DNA of 64,000 nucleotides from Dicyema japonicum (lineage: Eukaryota; Dicyemida; Rhombozoa; Dicyemidae), in assembly GCA_011109175.1 (NCBI GenBank), contig RDEW01000019.1, positions 310,413-374,412 on the forward strand. The letters are read 5' to 3'. A model generated the notes under the pieces. That model was not told the origin of the DNA. It saw only the letters and a list, made by a program, of their open reading frames with translations, and made no database searches. Positions within the stretch are counted from its first letter, which is position 1. The number at the start of each line of letters is the position of its first letter. The translations under genes were made by a program, and so were the position numbers. Shown in pieces: positions 1 to 10,849 of the stretch.

Positions 1-500
1 AAGCATGCATACCCTTCTCGTCTACAGTAAGAACAATGTGTGGCTCAAGGCTCTTTTTTGTGGATCTCCTGAACGAATGACTCAACATGAGTAGGAGACG
101 TGGGGTGATACACGAAGTAGCCACGGAAAGTTTTTAATTTTCTGGATATCATGTACAAATAAAACCCTTGGACTTGACAGCACACATAAAAGGCCGTACG
201 ACGTTTTTCAACGGAAGGGTGGGAAAATCACCGATGTCAATGACTTTTTCTTTAGCAACCTCACACTGACAACTAATCACTCAGGATTACTCTAAGTGGA
301 TGAAACTCTTTACAAAAATGTGTCGAGACAATTCGTCTTTCAAGCTGTAGCAGCCGAACCCATGAGGTTCATAAATCATTACGTCAATGGATCGTTACAA
401 GCAACTGGTGGATGGAAGCCGAAAAGATAAATGGCTGATTTCCATACAATTTTCCCAACAAAGATCTTTATTAAAATAAAATAGAGAAACTGTGAGACGA
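1..500. other. unassigned stretch
   Basis: I find no protein similarity in any frame and no clear repeat partner elsewhere in the window. Base composition is less AT-rich than true intergenic DNA here, which suggests decayed mobile-element or exon remnants, but this is a guess. Confidence 0.3.
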
Positions 501-507
501 GGGTCAT

Positions 508-835
508 ACGACTGCGTGGTTATTCCTCCTCAGGATGGCGAGCGGCTCAAATAGCCAGCAGCGCTCACGGAGATCTCCTGTTCTTGTAGAAATCCGATTC
601 CCATACAACTTGTAAGAATCGGACAATCACAGAGTTACTTGATAAAATTATTCCAAAGACAAACGGTAAAACAAAACTAATTCCTTGATCCTCCCGGTGG
701 AATGAATAGATGGATCCTTATGAATGCCGGCAAGGCATAAGTAAGATGGATCCAATGACGACACCAGAAGGAAAGAAAAGACTTCTTCACTCAGGTGGCC
801 ACATGGCACCACGCGTCATTAAGTTAATAACTACC
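508..835 (-). repeat. composite dispersed repeat, copy 1
   Basis: Two blocks recur elsewhere. Block 508-625 (from tgcgtggttattcc through the ctcctgttcttgtagaaatccgattc part) matches 20,357-20,475. Block 640-830 (containing gatccttatgaatgccggcaaggcat and ggtggatccaatgacg-like text) matches 20,735-20,985 and the reverse complement of 22,740-22,990. Read on the minus strand it ends with the tail module described for the LINEs (gatcaaggaattag... gtctttgg). It is probably a SINE-type element mobilised by a LINE. A 99-codon open frame crossing it at 710-1009 is not a gene. Confidence 0.6.
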
Positions 836-1091
836 TCTGTTGATCTTATTTCTTTTGTAAGAGAACTTCAACTAAATATATTTTTAAATATTAAAAATAA
901 AATAATTAAATATAAAAATAACAAAATCAAAGTGTTTATTATTATAAAATTATTATTTTTTCGATTTAAAGTAATCACAGAACGTTATAGAATAATCAGA
1001 AATATATAGTCCACTCTTATCATTCAGTTTATTGTGATACTTCCCACTGGCCCAATCGTATCCACTCAGTTGCCTCTAATAACAACTATTA

Positions 1092-3570
1092 TTACACATA
1101 GTAGTTCGTCATCCTTGGGATTTCCACAAAATTCCTCTTCTCTGTCCTTCTTTGGCTTTCTGGTATCTTTTGTTTGAGCTCAACCTCATAATTTTGCTTC
1201 ACATCAGATGGGATCTCAGGCTGTCGTCTGTCCTCCAGTTTGGAGCAAATATCTCGACATAGTGATTCGATATTATTCAATCTGGTCATCAAAGAAGCCA
1301 AACCTCCGAGAATACTCAGAGTCTTTATCTTGTACCCTCTCAACCAATTTATCGACCAGGGAGACAGTTTTACTGTTATTCCTGTTCACATCATCACGAA
1401 GCTTAAACTAAAATTTTAAAATACATTTTCAAAATTTGCATCAAAATTCATAGTTTTTTTGAAAGCATTCTTGTCGAATTTTTCGTTCAAAAAACCCATC
1501 ATTCTAAACATAAATAGGCGACTAAACCGTGTCTCGTGGTCGTCAAAACTCACGGAGAGGATCTGTTCGAGTTCTTTTTTGTTGAATGCCTGAATTTCGT
1601 TCAAACGACTTCCATCCGCCAACTGAGACTTTATTGTGTCCTGAAATGCGAATAAAGCCTACCATAAACTCCTCTATTGTATTTTTTAGTTTTTTGATTT
1701 CTGTGTTCTCCAGATTGAGTTGATCCTGCAATCACAGAATGCTTATACCAAACTTTCTCTTCTATTTTCGTTTTCACTAAAATAAAGTCTCCTACTCACC
1801 CCTTTTCCAGAGATTCCAGTCTACACGTGATTTGCTGAATCGGAAGTTTGAATTCGTTAAACTCAGAAATCAGTTTTGAAATGGAATTTCTTAAAATAAA
1901 CAAAAAACAACTTCAAATCAGAAATGTCTTCATTGGCTGACTTTGTCTTCTCTTTAAAAGAGTCTAATCTCTCTGAAAGTTTGTTGTTCAACCTAAATTT
2001 CCCAGGAATGCTACATTCTGATGTTTTCGGTCTCAGTTTCCATTTTTGTGAATCGAACGTCGTCATTGTGCAGAATCTGTTTCGTCTTGTCTGTCAACAG
2101 TCTGTACTTATCAATGATATCCTGGGAGTGCATGAGCCCTACAAGTCTCATTGACTGAGTACAGTCATTCTTAACGGTGACCTTTGATTTTTCCGTCAAT
2201 TCAGAACTTCTTATGTCAAAACCCACCAGAACCTTACTTGAGACTCTGGGTTATATGCAGTGGATGGTTGTGAAAAGCTTTCCGCCGCTTTTTTCTTCAT
2301 ATTTTTGTATTTATCAAAAATTGAAGCCGAAAAGTCCCTCATTTCCTCGAAGCTATATTTGCTGCAAACCATCAAATGCGGTCATACCTACTAATATCTA
2401 CATTTTCTGTGGCATCAGTCGGTGGTTTCTATTGTAATTTGAAAATAGAACCTGTTCCACGTGGGTTTCATTCAGACATGAAGGTGGGGTTATATCAGAC
2501 CCATTATCCAATATTCTAATATCTAGGGATGGTTCCTGTGCTAAATATTGTTACTTACAGATTCAGTGCTCGTTGTTTCTGTCGACGTTGTTTCTATGGA
2601 ATTATCACTTTAATCACTTATTGGACTAATCGATGATTTGGCAGACTGCTGGTTAATTGAGTGATTTGTCTCCCGGTTACTCAAATCACCTCCATTCTTG
2701 CAATAAAAATTACTTTTATTTTCCAGTTGATTTAAATAATTCAAAATTTTGTCGTTTTTTGAGCTGACTGAGTACGTAAATACACTATTCCCTAGCAGGT
2801 AATTGAGGACAAACACCTGAGTAGTCAATAATGTTCTGGTCGGCTCCATTGGCAATAAGTAAGAGGGCGATATCAGTGAACACGTGTTTGGTGGCTATAA
2901 TTAAAGCAGTTCTACTTTAAAACAAATATTACTCTCCTAAATTGTTGACTGAATTCAAGTTGCAGTCACATTTTATCAAAAGCTTGCACATTTCATATCG
3001 TTTTAGTCCAGCAGCAAAGTGGAGGGGAGTATTACCTTCCTACGTGTAAATTGGGGGATTAACGTTGTTTTTTATGAATAAACCGTTTATTCTGCTCTCC
3101 AGCTTTCGTGAGATCCCAAAATTCCCATGGTAGGCCAAATAATGGAGGATGTTGTTCCCATAAATGTCCCTCACACCCAGAACTGCTCCATGATCAATCA
3201 GAATAATCATGCATCTGCTCTGATTCTCAAATGCTGCCTAAAATGAAGAGATTGAAGACTATTAGGAGAGGAGTCCTGCATTGATTGTCGATTATGTCGT
3301 GCCTTGCGGAATATTTCTTGAGGATTTTATCGACAATTTCAGAGTTGCCCATCGCACAAGCCAAATGAAGGGGAGTCCTGTTAATTAAATGAACTATTAC
3401 CTTGAATTCTTATCTATTATATTCGGGTCTTGAATGAGAAGCTGATCAAACTTTTTGAAGTCTCCTGTTAGAGCTATTTGGTGGAGCTTTTTGCGTGACT
3501 TTTTGTAGTCAACTTTGCTAAAAGGGCCTGATGTTTTTGGCTGTTTTGCTATTCGAAAGAACTTCTTCAT
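1092..3570 (-). CDS. ANKRD26-like ankyrin-repeat and coiled-coil protein
   Basis: The gene starts at the ATG at 3570 and ends in YYV-stop at 1092. The N-terminus carries about five ankyrin repeats: KKLHQIALTGDFKKFDQLL, then TPLHLACAMGNSEIVDKIL, a repeat with RTPLL/AAFENQ, DIYGNNILHYLAYHG, EGNTPLHFAAGLKRYEMCKLL and TALIIATKH. This order and spacing resemble the ANKRD26/POTE group, whose members pair ankyrin repeats with a long coiled coil. The C-terminal two thirds is coiled-coil-like (heptad-rich, K/E/L/N). About 18 introns of 20-26 nt with GT..AG ends restore one frame; the first is 3378-3400. One in-frame TAA near 2610 (after SISPISD) must be spliced out, by a 39-nt intron, or be a real stop or mutation. 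If it is a true stop, the coiled coil would be a separate piece. Exon calls are mine and rest on frame continuity and on repeat conservation at the N-terminus. Confidence 0.75.
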
Positions 3571-3589
3571 GATTTAATATTTCTATAGT

Positions 3590-4010
3590 TAAATTATTTA
3601 TTGTTTTTAATTTAAATTTATATTTTTATAAATATTTTTATATTAAAAATCTTTATTATTAACACAAAAAATTGAGTTATTGGAACTCAACCGTGACTTA
3701 TGGCTATTTCCTGAATATGAGGGAAACACTTTCAAATAGTAGTCCTCAGAGGTCCCCTATTGGTTTAGAAGGCAACTAATTATTGTCAGTAGTTTAATAT
3801 TGTACAGGAATTTGAAATATTACATAAAATGAAATTTTCCCTATTTTGGTGGAATTATAGATCAATGACCTTGTAATGAACGCAGCCGTGGGGCGAATCT
3901 TTTAATATTTAAGAATTTTTTTTCTGTCATATAAAATATAATATATAAACGTAAGAAATTAGAATTAATTTTTTTGGAGAAAAAAAACATAAATATCTTT
4001 GATTCATAAA
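3590..4010. other. AT-rich spacer 5' of the ankyrin gene
   Basis: Very AT-rich DNA that would hold the promoter of the minus-strand ankyrin gene. No element or open frame is recognisable. Confidence 0.4.
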
Positions 4011-4014
4011 ACCC

Positions 4015-4428
4015 GTACTTTTATATAACGCTGGAACTTGGACGACCTCATCAGCGGATATGGAAAGACTAGACTCGTTCCACAGAGGTCAGCTGAGAAA
4101 AATAACAGCAACTACTTGGCCTACGAGAATATCGAAAAATGCTTTATATAAGAGATGAAGCACTAGACCTATCAGCTTAGAAGTACTGGAATCCCGATGG
4201 AAGCTCTTCGGACACGTGCTGAGGATGAAATTAACATCCCCACCGACCATATCTATGGAAACATACTATGTTAGCCAAGAAGGCCCCTATCGTGGAAGAC
4301 CTAGAACAACACTGCCAATAGTTTTACAAAAAGACCTGGTCAATATTAAAAGAAATCTAAAAATGCCGACGACCTGGACAACATGAGAGCTTTGGCTAGG
4401 GACAGGGGAGCATGGAAAAGGATGACAT
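4015..4428 (+). mobile_element. LINE fragment, 3' end of reverse transcriptase ORF
   Basis: The conceptual translation reads YNAGTWTTSSADMERLDSF, then LEVLESRWKLFGHVLRM, then RGRPRTTLPIVLQKDL. This is the C-terminal segment found after the thumb in many animal APE-type LINE ORFs (YGxxTW... FHRxQLR... W.LFGHVLRM... GRPRTT). The same family (called LINE-A here, also marked by a GSLLGDSED motif) recurs at 6085, 14000, 24090, 41090, 56595 and 58235. Stops and frame changes show it is dead; only the 3' end is present. Confidence 0.75.
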
Positions 4429-4700
4429 TTAACCTTGTTTCTTTTGCTCCACCTGCGGGACTATAATTAGTATCGATTTCTTCAAGCACATGAAATCTCC
4501 GTCAGCGTTGGGTTTCGTCGAGTCGCTTATACGGAGCAATCTTGATTCCTGTCTCCTCGACTTTTCCAGAACGAGATGACACCCTCCTTTTAGATAGTGA
4601 GGTACGACTCCTTGAGTCCACAGAAGAATGATCGACAAGAAAGTCTTAAAAACCATTATTTATTGAAAAATAGTAATCAATTCTATTTCCAGATCCATAG
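4429..4700. other. unassigned stretch with an unsupported minus-strand frame
   Basis: A 75-codon minus-strand frame (4429-4656) starts in this stretch. I cannot relate it to any family and codon use is not persuasive. It lies between a LINE end and a Tigger remnant, so transposon debris is likely. Confidence 0.25.
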
Positions 4701-4784
4701 TTTTTCTTCAAATTACGGAATAAATTTTGTCTGAAGCAGTAAAAATTCTTTAACGAACTGGAGCAATATCTGAAACTGATTCTT

Positions 4785-5292
4785 TCAATTCATTAATGTT
4801 TTTACTACTTCTTTGGTCGTCGTCTTTTTATTTTGCATACCAATATGAAAAATTTCTTTATTATCGCTGCTTTCCGGACTTTCCAAAACTTCGTCTACAA
4901 TTTGTTCGATAACATCATCCGTCAGATTATCAGACACAACAGGGATTTCATCGCCGAAGGTATTATCCCAGCAATTTTCATACCTTAAGATGTAAGAAAA
5001 AGCAAAATTACCATTTTTAATAAGAGGGCCTGAAACTGGAATATTTTGGAGTCGTAATTGTTGAAAAGTGTCGAGAACTTTACTATCCAAAGTTTTAAAA
5101 ATATCGTCAGTTTTTGTTTGAGTTCGAAAATTTGAAATAATGTTCTCATGGGTTATGTACGGCATCATCGTTTTTTTATTCGAGCTATTGTGCCAATGCT
5201 CGTTTCATATTTCCGAGCAAGTACTCTCTGTGTGAATGATTTTTCACTAGTCGAGCAATTTCAACTTTTTTCTCGTAACTAAGACTCATAAT
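4785..5292 (-). mobile_element. Tigger/pogo-like transposase remnant, internally deleted
   Basis: Reading from 5292 downwards, MSLSYEKKVEIARLVKNHS followed by a VLARKYETSIGTIARIKKR-like stretch is the N-terminal helix-turn-helix of a Tigger/CENP-B type transposase. After a frame break the copy continues with TLDSKVLDTFQQLRLQN and IPVSGPLIK, the Tc5/CENP-B DNA-binding segment. It then jumps to an acidic stretch near the C-terminus (VIEQIVDEVLESPES). The DDE catalytic core is missing, so the copy is an internally deleted, non-autonomous relic. A related copy at 57060 keeps part of the core. Confidence 0.7.
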
Positions 5293-5334
5293 GATTTAGT
5301 GTGGAGTTTTTTATTTAAAAATAATTAATTGTAG

Positions 5335-5515
5335 TGTCAAATATCTAGGGTGTCCGAAAAATTGAGTTATACGTTCGTCATCACTCCTGAAGAACGATTC
5401 ATAGTGATCAGCAATATTCTCTGCAACTTCTTTTTTGTCTAGTATTCGTTTTCCATTCTTGTCATTCATCTCCGCCACCGTAATTGGCTTTTTTTCTGTG
5501 GCTCCCCTAAAAAGT
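5335..5515 (-). mobile_element. LINE-A fragment, region before the RT core
   Basis: The minus strand reads NGKRILDKKEVAENIADHY and then ESFFRSDDERITQF. This is almost the same as the plus-strand segment at 25,060-25,175 (RRILDKKEVAEHIADHF...). The nucleotide match is high enough to indicate fairly recent common origin. Only about 180 bp is present, with no open frame. Confidence 0.7.
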
Positions 5516-5519
5516 TATG

Positions 5520-6080
5520 TAACTCTCTTTGGGCATGACTGGTCTAAGGAATCGGACTTTTTCACAGACATGAAATCTTTACCCATTTTCCAAATATATG
5601 TGATAAATTCAAAAAACAACTTGTTAATAAAAATCATTACTACAAAATATATTAAACGAGTTTAATCACAGATTTGGCGATTTCAAGAATATTGTTCTTT
5701 TATGCACTTTCTAGCTTCTCCGTTCATGAAGAGTGAAATGTTTCAGAAAAATTTAGAAAGATTTTTGACGTTAATACAAGAAAGATTCAAATAGAAATTA
5801 TAAACATAAAAATGACATCATCTTAAAAGTACATTCAAATGTCACCCTGGAAATTTATGTGTCCATAAAAATATCCCATTTGATTGATGCGTATCAACGA
5901 ATTCTATTATCCGAAACATCATTTTCGAGCATGAAAAAGATAAAATCTCAATACAGGACCCTTTTAAAACTGATCAGGAACTTGGACTTGTTTGAAGAAA
6001 ATCCTTGGAGAATTTAAGAATTAGTCTCTGTGAGTTACTCAGGAAAAGACTGAACAAATAGGAATCACAAGGGAATCAAA
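5520..6080. other. unassigned AT-rich stretch
   Basis: No recognisable protein or repeat in either strand. Short frames only. Confidence 0.3.
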
Positions 6081-6084
6081 ATAT

Positions 6085-6713
6085 ATTGATGGAAGTTGGA
6101 GGGAAAAAAGGAATTTGAGATCCTTACTTGGTGATAGTGAGGATATGATGTATAGGAGAGTTCTAGCCACTGCCATGTATAAAAAATGAAGAAGTTATGG
6201 AGTCGACGAAAACTAATAAAAACAAATCTAAGAATAAGACTATAAAACGCATATATAAAACCGGTGCTTATGTACAACTCGGGTACATGGGGGATCACAG
6301 AGCTAGAGCTCAAGAAAATGGATATATTTCATCGAAAAAAATTACGCTATTTACTGGGCCTAGGTTGGCCCAAGAAGATTTCAAAAAGAAATTATACTCT
6401 GTGGCACAATCGAGGCCAATAAGCATCGACATTATTGAATCAAGATGGAGACTGTTTAGGCACGTGCTTAGAATGGACATAAACGCCCCTGCAAATAATG
6501 GATAATTACTTTAACAATGAGAACAAACCATCGTTCAGAGGAAGACCCAGAATCACTCTCCCTGTGGCTCTGAACAAGAATCTTAATGGAATTGGAAGAA
6601 AATTTAAATCTGTAAAAGACCTAAAAGATCTACGGACAGATGCGCAAAACAGAGGCCGACGGAGACGCCTAGTAAAACAAATTTTGAAACGTGTAGCACA
6701 AACGGGACCTTAG
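6085..6713 (+). mobile_element. LINE-A fragment, 3' end
   Basis: It starts with GSLLGDSEDMMYRRVLATAMY, the LINE-A family mark that follows the RT palm. After frame breaks it continues with ISIDIIESRWRLFRHVLRM and RGRPRITLPVALNKNLNGIG, ending DLKDLRTDAQNRGRRRRLV. The last part matches the LINE-A C-terminus seen at 31,795-31,935 and 42,300. The reading frame is broken several times. Confidence 0.75.
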
Positions 6714-6849
6714 TTAATATAACGTTCTTTGGTTAGAATTTAATATTAAAAAAATTGTTATTAAAATACAAAAAATGTATACAAGTTGATCTCCAGAAAA
6801 TCGCTATATAAAAAGTAGCTCGCGAGCGAAAAAGGTAGGCCATGTTTGT

Positions 6850-7295
6850 CGTACATCGTCCTTCTGGTTGAACCTGTAACGTCTGATGACATCGGATCTG
6901 AAGTTCGTGGGTTCAAATCCGACAGACGGAGTTTTCAGCGAAGGTCAACTTTTGTCAAACAGATCCCACCCGTGAAAAGACAAGTCCTTCTGGGACGACA
7001 CAGTAGTTAAAAGAGATCTTCCTACATTTCTCCCTGACCAAATCCTCTGATGAAGATTGCAATGAAAACTATTCCGCTAAAGAATGAAGTGATGTCCGCG
7101 ACGGTAGGACGTGCGACGAAATGGAGGAGGGCGGACCTACTTCTCCTCCTCTCTTTGGAAGCGGCCTGTAATAAAGTATTGGAAGATGGATTTGGTTGGC
7201 ACAAGCAGATGTTCTCCCTTTGGTTCCTTCCTTGGATTAATAGTTATGACTGTTTGTGCTGCGCTTACAATGGTGGTCACTTCTTGAGTCGTAAG
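6850..7295 (+). repeat. tRNA-derived SINE-like repeat (family S2), copy 1
   Basis: A tRNA-like head contains a Pol III box-B-like sequence (gggttcaaatcc at 6909-6920), followed by about 370 bp of unrelated body ending near ctgtttgtgctgcgct. The whole unit recurs in reverse orientation at 14,930-15,355, with roughly 80-85% identity by eye. Short open frames in the body on both strands (7022-7298) are repeat sequence, not genes. Confidence 0.65.
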
Positions 7296-7324
7296 TGACA
7301 GACAAGGTCGATACTGCCGCCAAG

Positions 7325-7935
7325 TCGGGAGAATAAAGTGTGATGTCTGGAGAAGTTAGTTGGTCTGACTCCCTAAAGGAGGTTCTCGTTGTTTTAATGG
7401 GTCATTTATAACCGTAAAAGGACCTGTCTGCGATAGTAGTAATTATCCTCTTGGATCGGATGGTTGACTTGCCAGCCATAGACGGTATTTCGCGTTGATG
7501 TTTTCACCAATGATGACATTGTTCAAGGAAACCAAAGTTGATAAATTGGGCATAGCGTAGTACTTCGGGCAAGATCAAAGTGGAGGCACGTAGATGTTTC
7601 ACAGGTGTAATTTTTCAATTTGTTGTTCCAAGTAACCTTGTGTTGACTTTAGTTACATAGTCGTCTCCTAGGATATTTTTCACGACTGAATTAATGTCAA
7701 CACATTTAAGGTCATTTCGATTTAAAATGAATAGGCAACCACCCGCTTCTTCCGGTTAGCACGTATTGACTTGTATCAAGAAAACAGTGGAGTAGGACTG
7801 TTTAATAGGAGTTTCGTCTCTTGAACCAGAGACACATAGATCTCCAGCTCCACCAGGAGAGAGAGTAGTTTCAATATTTTGCGCCTTACTCCATTGACGT
7901 TTAGTTGTAGAACCGGGGTCCATTTCTTGTAGTGG
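7325..7935 (-). mobile_element. LINE fragment, APE endonuclease domain
   Basis: Read on the minus strand, broken frames give LQLNVNGVRRKILKLLSLL followed by VSLVQETKLLL, the N-terminal APE endonuclease pattern (N-G...K...QETKL). Further on it gives NVIIGENINAKYRLWLASQP with SDPRG, and finally SPDITLYSPDLA. These correspond to the catalytic GDFNAH.W and late SPDI motifs of Jockey/CR1-type LINEs. The catalytic text is degenerate and stops interrupt it. Confidence 0.65.
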
Positions 7936-8252
7936 GCTATGGTTTACTTCCAGGTAGTTAAAGCTGAAAGTGTGTGCCGCCTGCGAGACAGTATTCTCTG
8001 GGGTAAATGTTTAATGGTTCTCTTTGGAGAAACATTAGGTGCCCTCCGGGAGTTACTACATTACGCCACGCTAAAATTAAAAACAAAAAAACCTTTAAAT
8101 ATATTATTTTTTTTAAATTAAGTAAGAAAACTAATTAAAATAAATTTTACTTTTAATATTTTAATAATTTTAAATAAAATAAACTTCAAATAATAAATTT
8201 TGAAAAACACGTGATTCTTGTTTGGTGTTGTATACTTTGTAAAGAAATTTAA

Positions 8253-9017
8253 ATGGAAGTCGAAGAAAGAATATTTTCAGATGAGTCTTCTTCAGATTCT
8301 GACAGAGAGCTACCACACTTATTATCAAAGGGACAAATCAAACCTGGGCTCTACAAAAGCAGGGAGGAGAAACGACACGTGCAGGATAATGAAGGTTTAA
8401 GTAGGGTACTGTCTCAATTCTCCCAATCCAAGTTAATGTGGATAGAAAGACTCGACATCCTGGTGAAAGGCCAACAATTTATTGAATTCCTCGAAAATGA
8501 ACAGAAAAGTGGAAAAACTTCAGTCAATGGAGATTTCACCGACAAGCAGTCTCGTGATAAGCTGGCCTTTATGATGACTCAGAAGGCTGTCTCTGAGGGA
8601 CTCGACCGACTCCACAAACTTGGGGTTCCCACCACCAGACCCGACGATTACTTTGCAGAAATGGCCAAATCTGATGTCCATATGAAAAAAATCCGTGAGC
8701 GACTTGTGAGAATAGACAATGCGGCGGAGAAGGCCAAAAATTCCCGAAGACTGCGTGACCTGAAGAAACAGTCTAAGGAACTAAACTTACAGGCCAAGAA
8801 GCAGAAGCAGGTTGATAAGAAGAAGTTCAACGAGAAAGTGCAAGATTATAAGAAGGGAAAGCTCAAATCGTTGGATTTTTTGGAGGAAGGAAGTGAGGAT
8901 AAGAGAAAACAGCGCAGAAAAATGAAGAAAGATAATAAAAAGGACAAGTTTGGATTTAAAGGAAAAAATAAATTTACTAAACAAAACACAAAAAAGTCAT
9001 CAAATAATTTTAAATAA
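8253..9017 (+). CDS. EBNA1BP2: EBP2 family rRNA-processing protein
   Basis: An intact single-exon gene of 254 codons. The centre reads LHKLGVPTTRPDDYFAEMAK followed by SDVHMKKIRERL, the hallmark of EBP2 (EBNA1BP2), a nucleolar protein needed for 27S pre-rRNA processing and 60S subunit assembly. The N-terminus is acidic (residues 1-25), followed by MWIERLD, which matches the family's WIERLD region. The last 90 residues are lysine-rich (QKQVDKKKFNEKVQDYKKGK, then a KKDNKKDKFGFKGK-like tail), typical nucleolar-targeting composition; the LDFLE motif is present. Its length is somewhat short of the human protein. An AATAAA at 9013-9018 overlaps the stop codon and may serve as poly(A) signal. No frame break, which contrasts with several neighbours. 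Confidence 0.93.
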   Translation: MEVEERIFSDESSSDSDRELPHLLSKGQIKPGLYKSREEKRHVQDNEGLSRVLSQFSQSKLMWIERLDILVKGQQFIEFLENEQKSGKTSVNGDFTDKQSRDKLAFMMTQKAVSEGLDRLHKLGVPTTRPDDYFAEMAKSDVHMKKIRERLVRIDNAAEKAKNSRRLRDLKKQSKELNLQAKKQKQVDKKKFNEKVQDYKKGKLKSLDFLEEGSEDKRKQRRKMKKDNKKDKFGFKGKNKFTKQNTKKSSNNFK

Positions 9018-9019
9018 AT

Positions 9020-9555
9020 GTTTATTTTTTGTATTTTTATTTGAATTTTTTATTAGTTTATTTGAATTATTAGTCGTTGTTAAATATATTTTTAATAACC
9101 GTAGGAATTTTCCGGCACTTTGTTCGCGTCCAACCGTCATAACTAAGTTTTCAACCTATTTTAACTATTCATGGACAAACACCCCCCGTTACGAAACATT
9201 CCAAAATACGTGGAGTCATTTTCGAACAACTATTTACTTTTTCGAAACATGTGGATGAACAATGACAATTACTGGATGTCTCAGATCAATCCATATTGAT
9301 CATCTACACTGGGAATCAATTGGAGACAATTTGGAAATTTTCCTTTATAGGGGTTTTTCGAAAATAAGCCCACAGGGCTCCCTGTCACTCTCTATGCAAA
9401 CCCCAAAAGAAAAATTATAAATCCAGTGACCTACCTCGAATGCTATCATCAATCCCTTATGGATTACTACAGAATAATCCTTCCTTCTCCCATCAGACTG
9501 CAATTTCTATGGACGGTTTTGCTTTGCACAAGGATTTACTTTCCGAACTACAATG
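9020..9555. other. unassigned stretch before a decayed LINE
   Basis: AT-rich to 9110, then moderately balanced sequence without recognisable protein. It may be the 5' part of the LINE that is readable from 9560. Confidence 0.3.
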
Positions 9556-9559
9556 ATCG

Positions 9560-10845
9560 GATTTGTGTCGTTCAATTACTTATTGGACTCAGGGCGCAAT
9601 CTAGACAGCAATGTCCATCGTGAACGTGTTCGCCCCACATAGTGGCCGCGTTTCTAAAGACCCGGAAGAATTGGACGTTTTCTACCAAAAACTTGCCAAG
9701 ATTGATCTCACCTAAAGTCTTCTCATTCCTCCTTATTGCGGGCAATTGGAAAAAAGGGGTACAAAGGATACGAACGTTTTATTTGACCACACGGAAGTGG
9801 GATCAGGAACTATCCTGGCACTGTTCTAGCATATTTCTGCGATGCCTTTGACTTGTTCCTGTGCAACACCCAATTCCAACATTCCGCACGCCACAAAACA
9901 ACGTGGGTAGGCTCTCGACTTTCGACCACCGAAATCCGATAAAGATCTGTAATCGATTATATTGTTTTTAGAATAAAATGGAATTCCTCTTACGGGACTC
10001 GAGTCTTATGGAGGACTACTGATGACAGAGAACACAGAATTGTGTCTTCAAAATTCAACCTAAATCTGATCTAACTGCAAAGGATGACTATGAGATTCTC
10101 CACTCAAAATTTAACAGATGTAGCCGGGTGGCATAGTGGTTAGGTGTCGGGCTTAAGTGGCTTAGGCTACAGGTTCGAATCTCGCTGCTGTTCACCTGGT
10201 GGAAGGTTCCACGCATCTACGATGCAGAAAGGGTTTGACGAGTGACGCCGTCATCAGTGGATACTAGTTAAAATTAACTGTTCTTTACTTAAATAAACTG
10301 TGTGTCCTGCCTATGCGGGTTCTCTTGAAAAGGCGTTATTATTATTAGGTCATCCAAACACAATGTACCTACTATTTCAGAGGATCAAGATAGATGTACA
10401 TGAGTGAATTCTTGGACTCGTCAGCAGCACTACAAACAGAATATCAAGAATGTGTCAATTAGAAGTATAGGAACGGATCTTCCACTGGGAAAGACATGGT
10501 CCGAAACTGTGAAGGATAACCTTTCCGCGTCTACAATCACCTTGAGAAACCTAAACTCTACAGCAGTCAGCATCACTTAAAGCCCCATAGAACCGCTCAG
10601 ACATAACAGCAGAGCTGTAAAAATAGGTCAGAACTTGCAGAGAAACTCGCAAGATTGCGGAATGATAGCTAACAAGGACTTTTAAGAGTTTGGAAAAGGG
10701 GTACTAAAAACTTTCGTCCTGTGATTTTTCTGAATACCCTGTGGAAGATTCTTACCCTGATCGTACTTAATTTGACCCAAGAATCAGTGGACAGGTATTT
10801 GCTCAAAGCCAAAATGGGTTCATGACTAGTTTTTTTTGAATTTTA
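9560..10845 (+). mobile_element. decayed LINE-A copy (endonuclease to RT fingers), split by a SINE
   Basis: Broken frames give VFAPHSGR, DPEELDVFYQKLAK, then CDAFDLFLCNTQFQHSARHK and TTWVGSRLSTTEIR. This is the middle of an APE endonuclease (N-V-Y-A-P, GDFNA region, CNT.FQ....TW). At 10,000-10,110 it reads RVLWRTTDDREHRIVSSKF, the end of the endonuclease. A tRNA-type SINE (10123-10347) interrupts it there. After the SINE, 10,690-10,840 gives FRPVIFLNTLWKILTLIVL, the RT domain entry (RPI.LLN..YKIL). The remainder of the RT is absent. Confidence 0.7.
10123..10347 (+). repeat. tRNA-derived SINE (family S1) with ATT tail
   Basis: The head reads gccgggtggcatagtggtta with an A-box-like TGGCATAGTGG and a perfect B-box GGTTCGAATC at 10172-10181, the internal Pol III promoter of tRNA genes. 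The 3' side does not pair with the acceptor strand and there is a body of about 150 bp, so this is a SINE and not a tRNA gene. It ends in an ATT repeat (near 10335-10347). It sits inside a LINE-A copy. A decayed relative lies at 20,560-20,725, and a short body piece (tttgacgagtgacgccatca) at 36,532-36,552. Confidence 0.8.
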
Positions 10846-10849
10846 GGCT

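Noticed and set aside
710-1009. 99-codon gene on plus strand
   Set aside because: The first part is dispersed repeat, the rest is AT-rich low-complexity Ile/Lys/Asn text.
6880-6950. tRNA gene
   Set aside because: Box B is good, but the acceptor stem does not pair and the same unit with a 370-bp body recurs at 14,930-15,355; it is a repeat.
10123-10200. Functional tRNA gene
   Set aside because: A and B boxes are present but there is no matching 3' acceptor strand, and a body with ATT tail follows.
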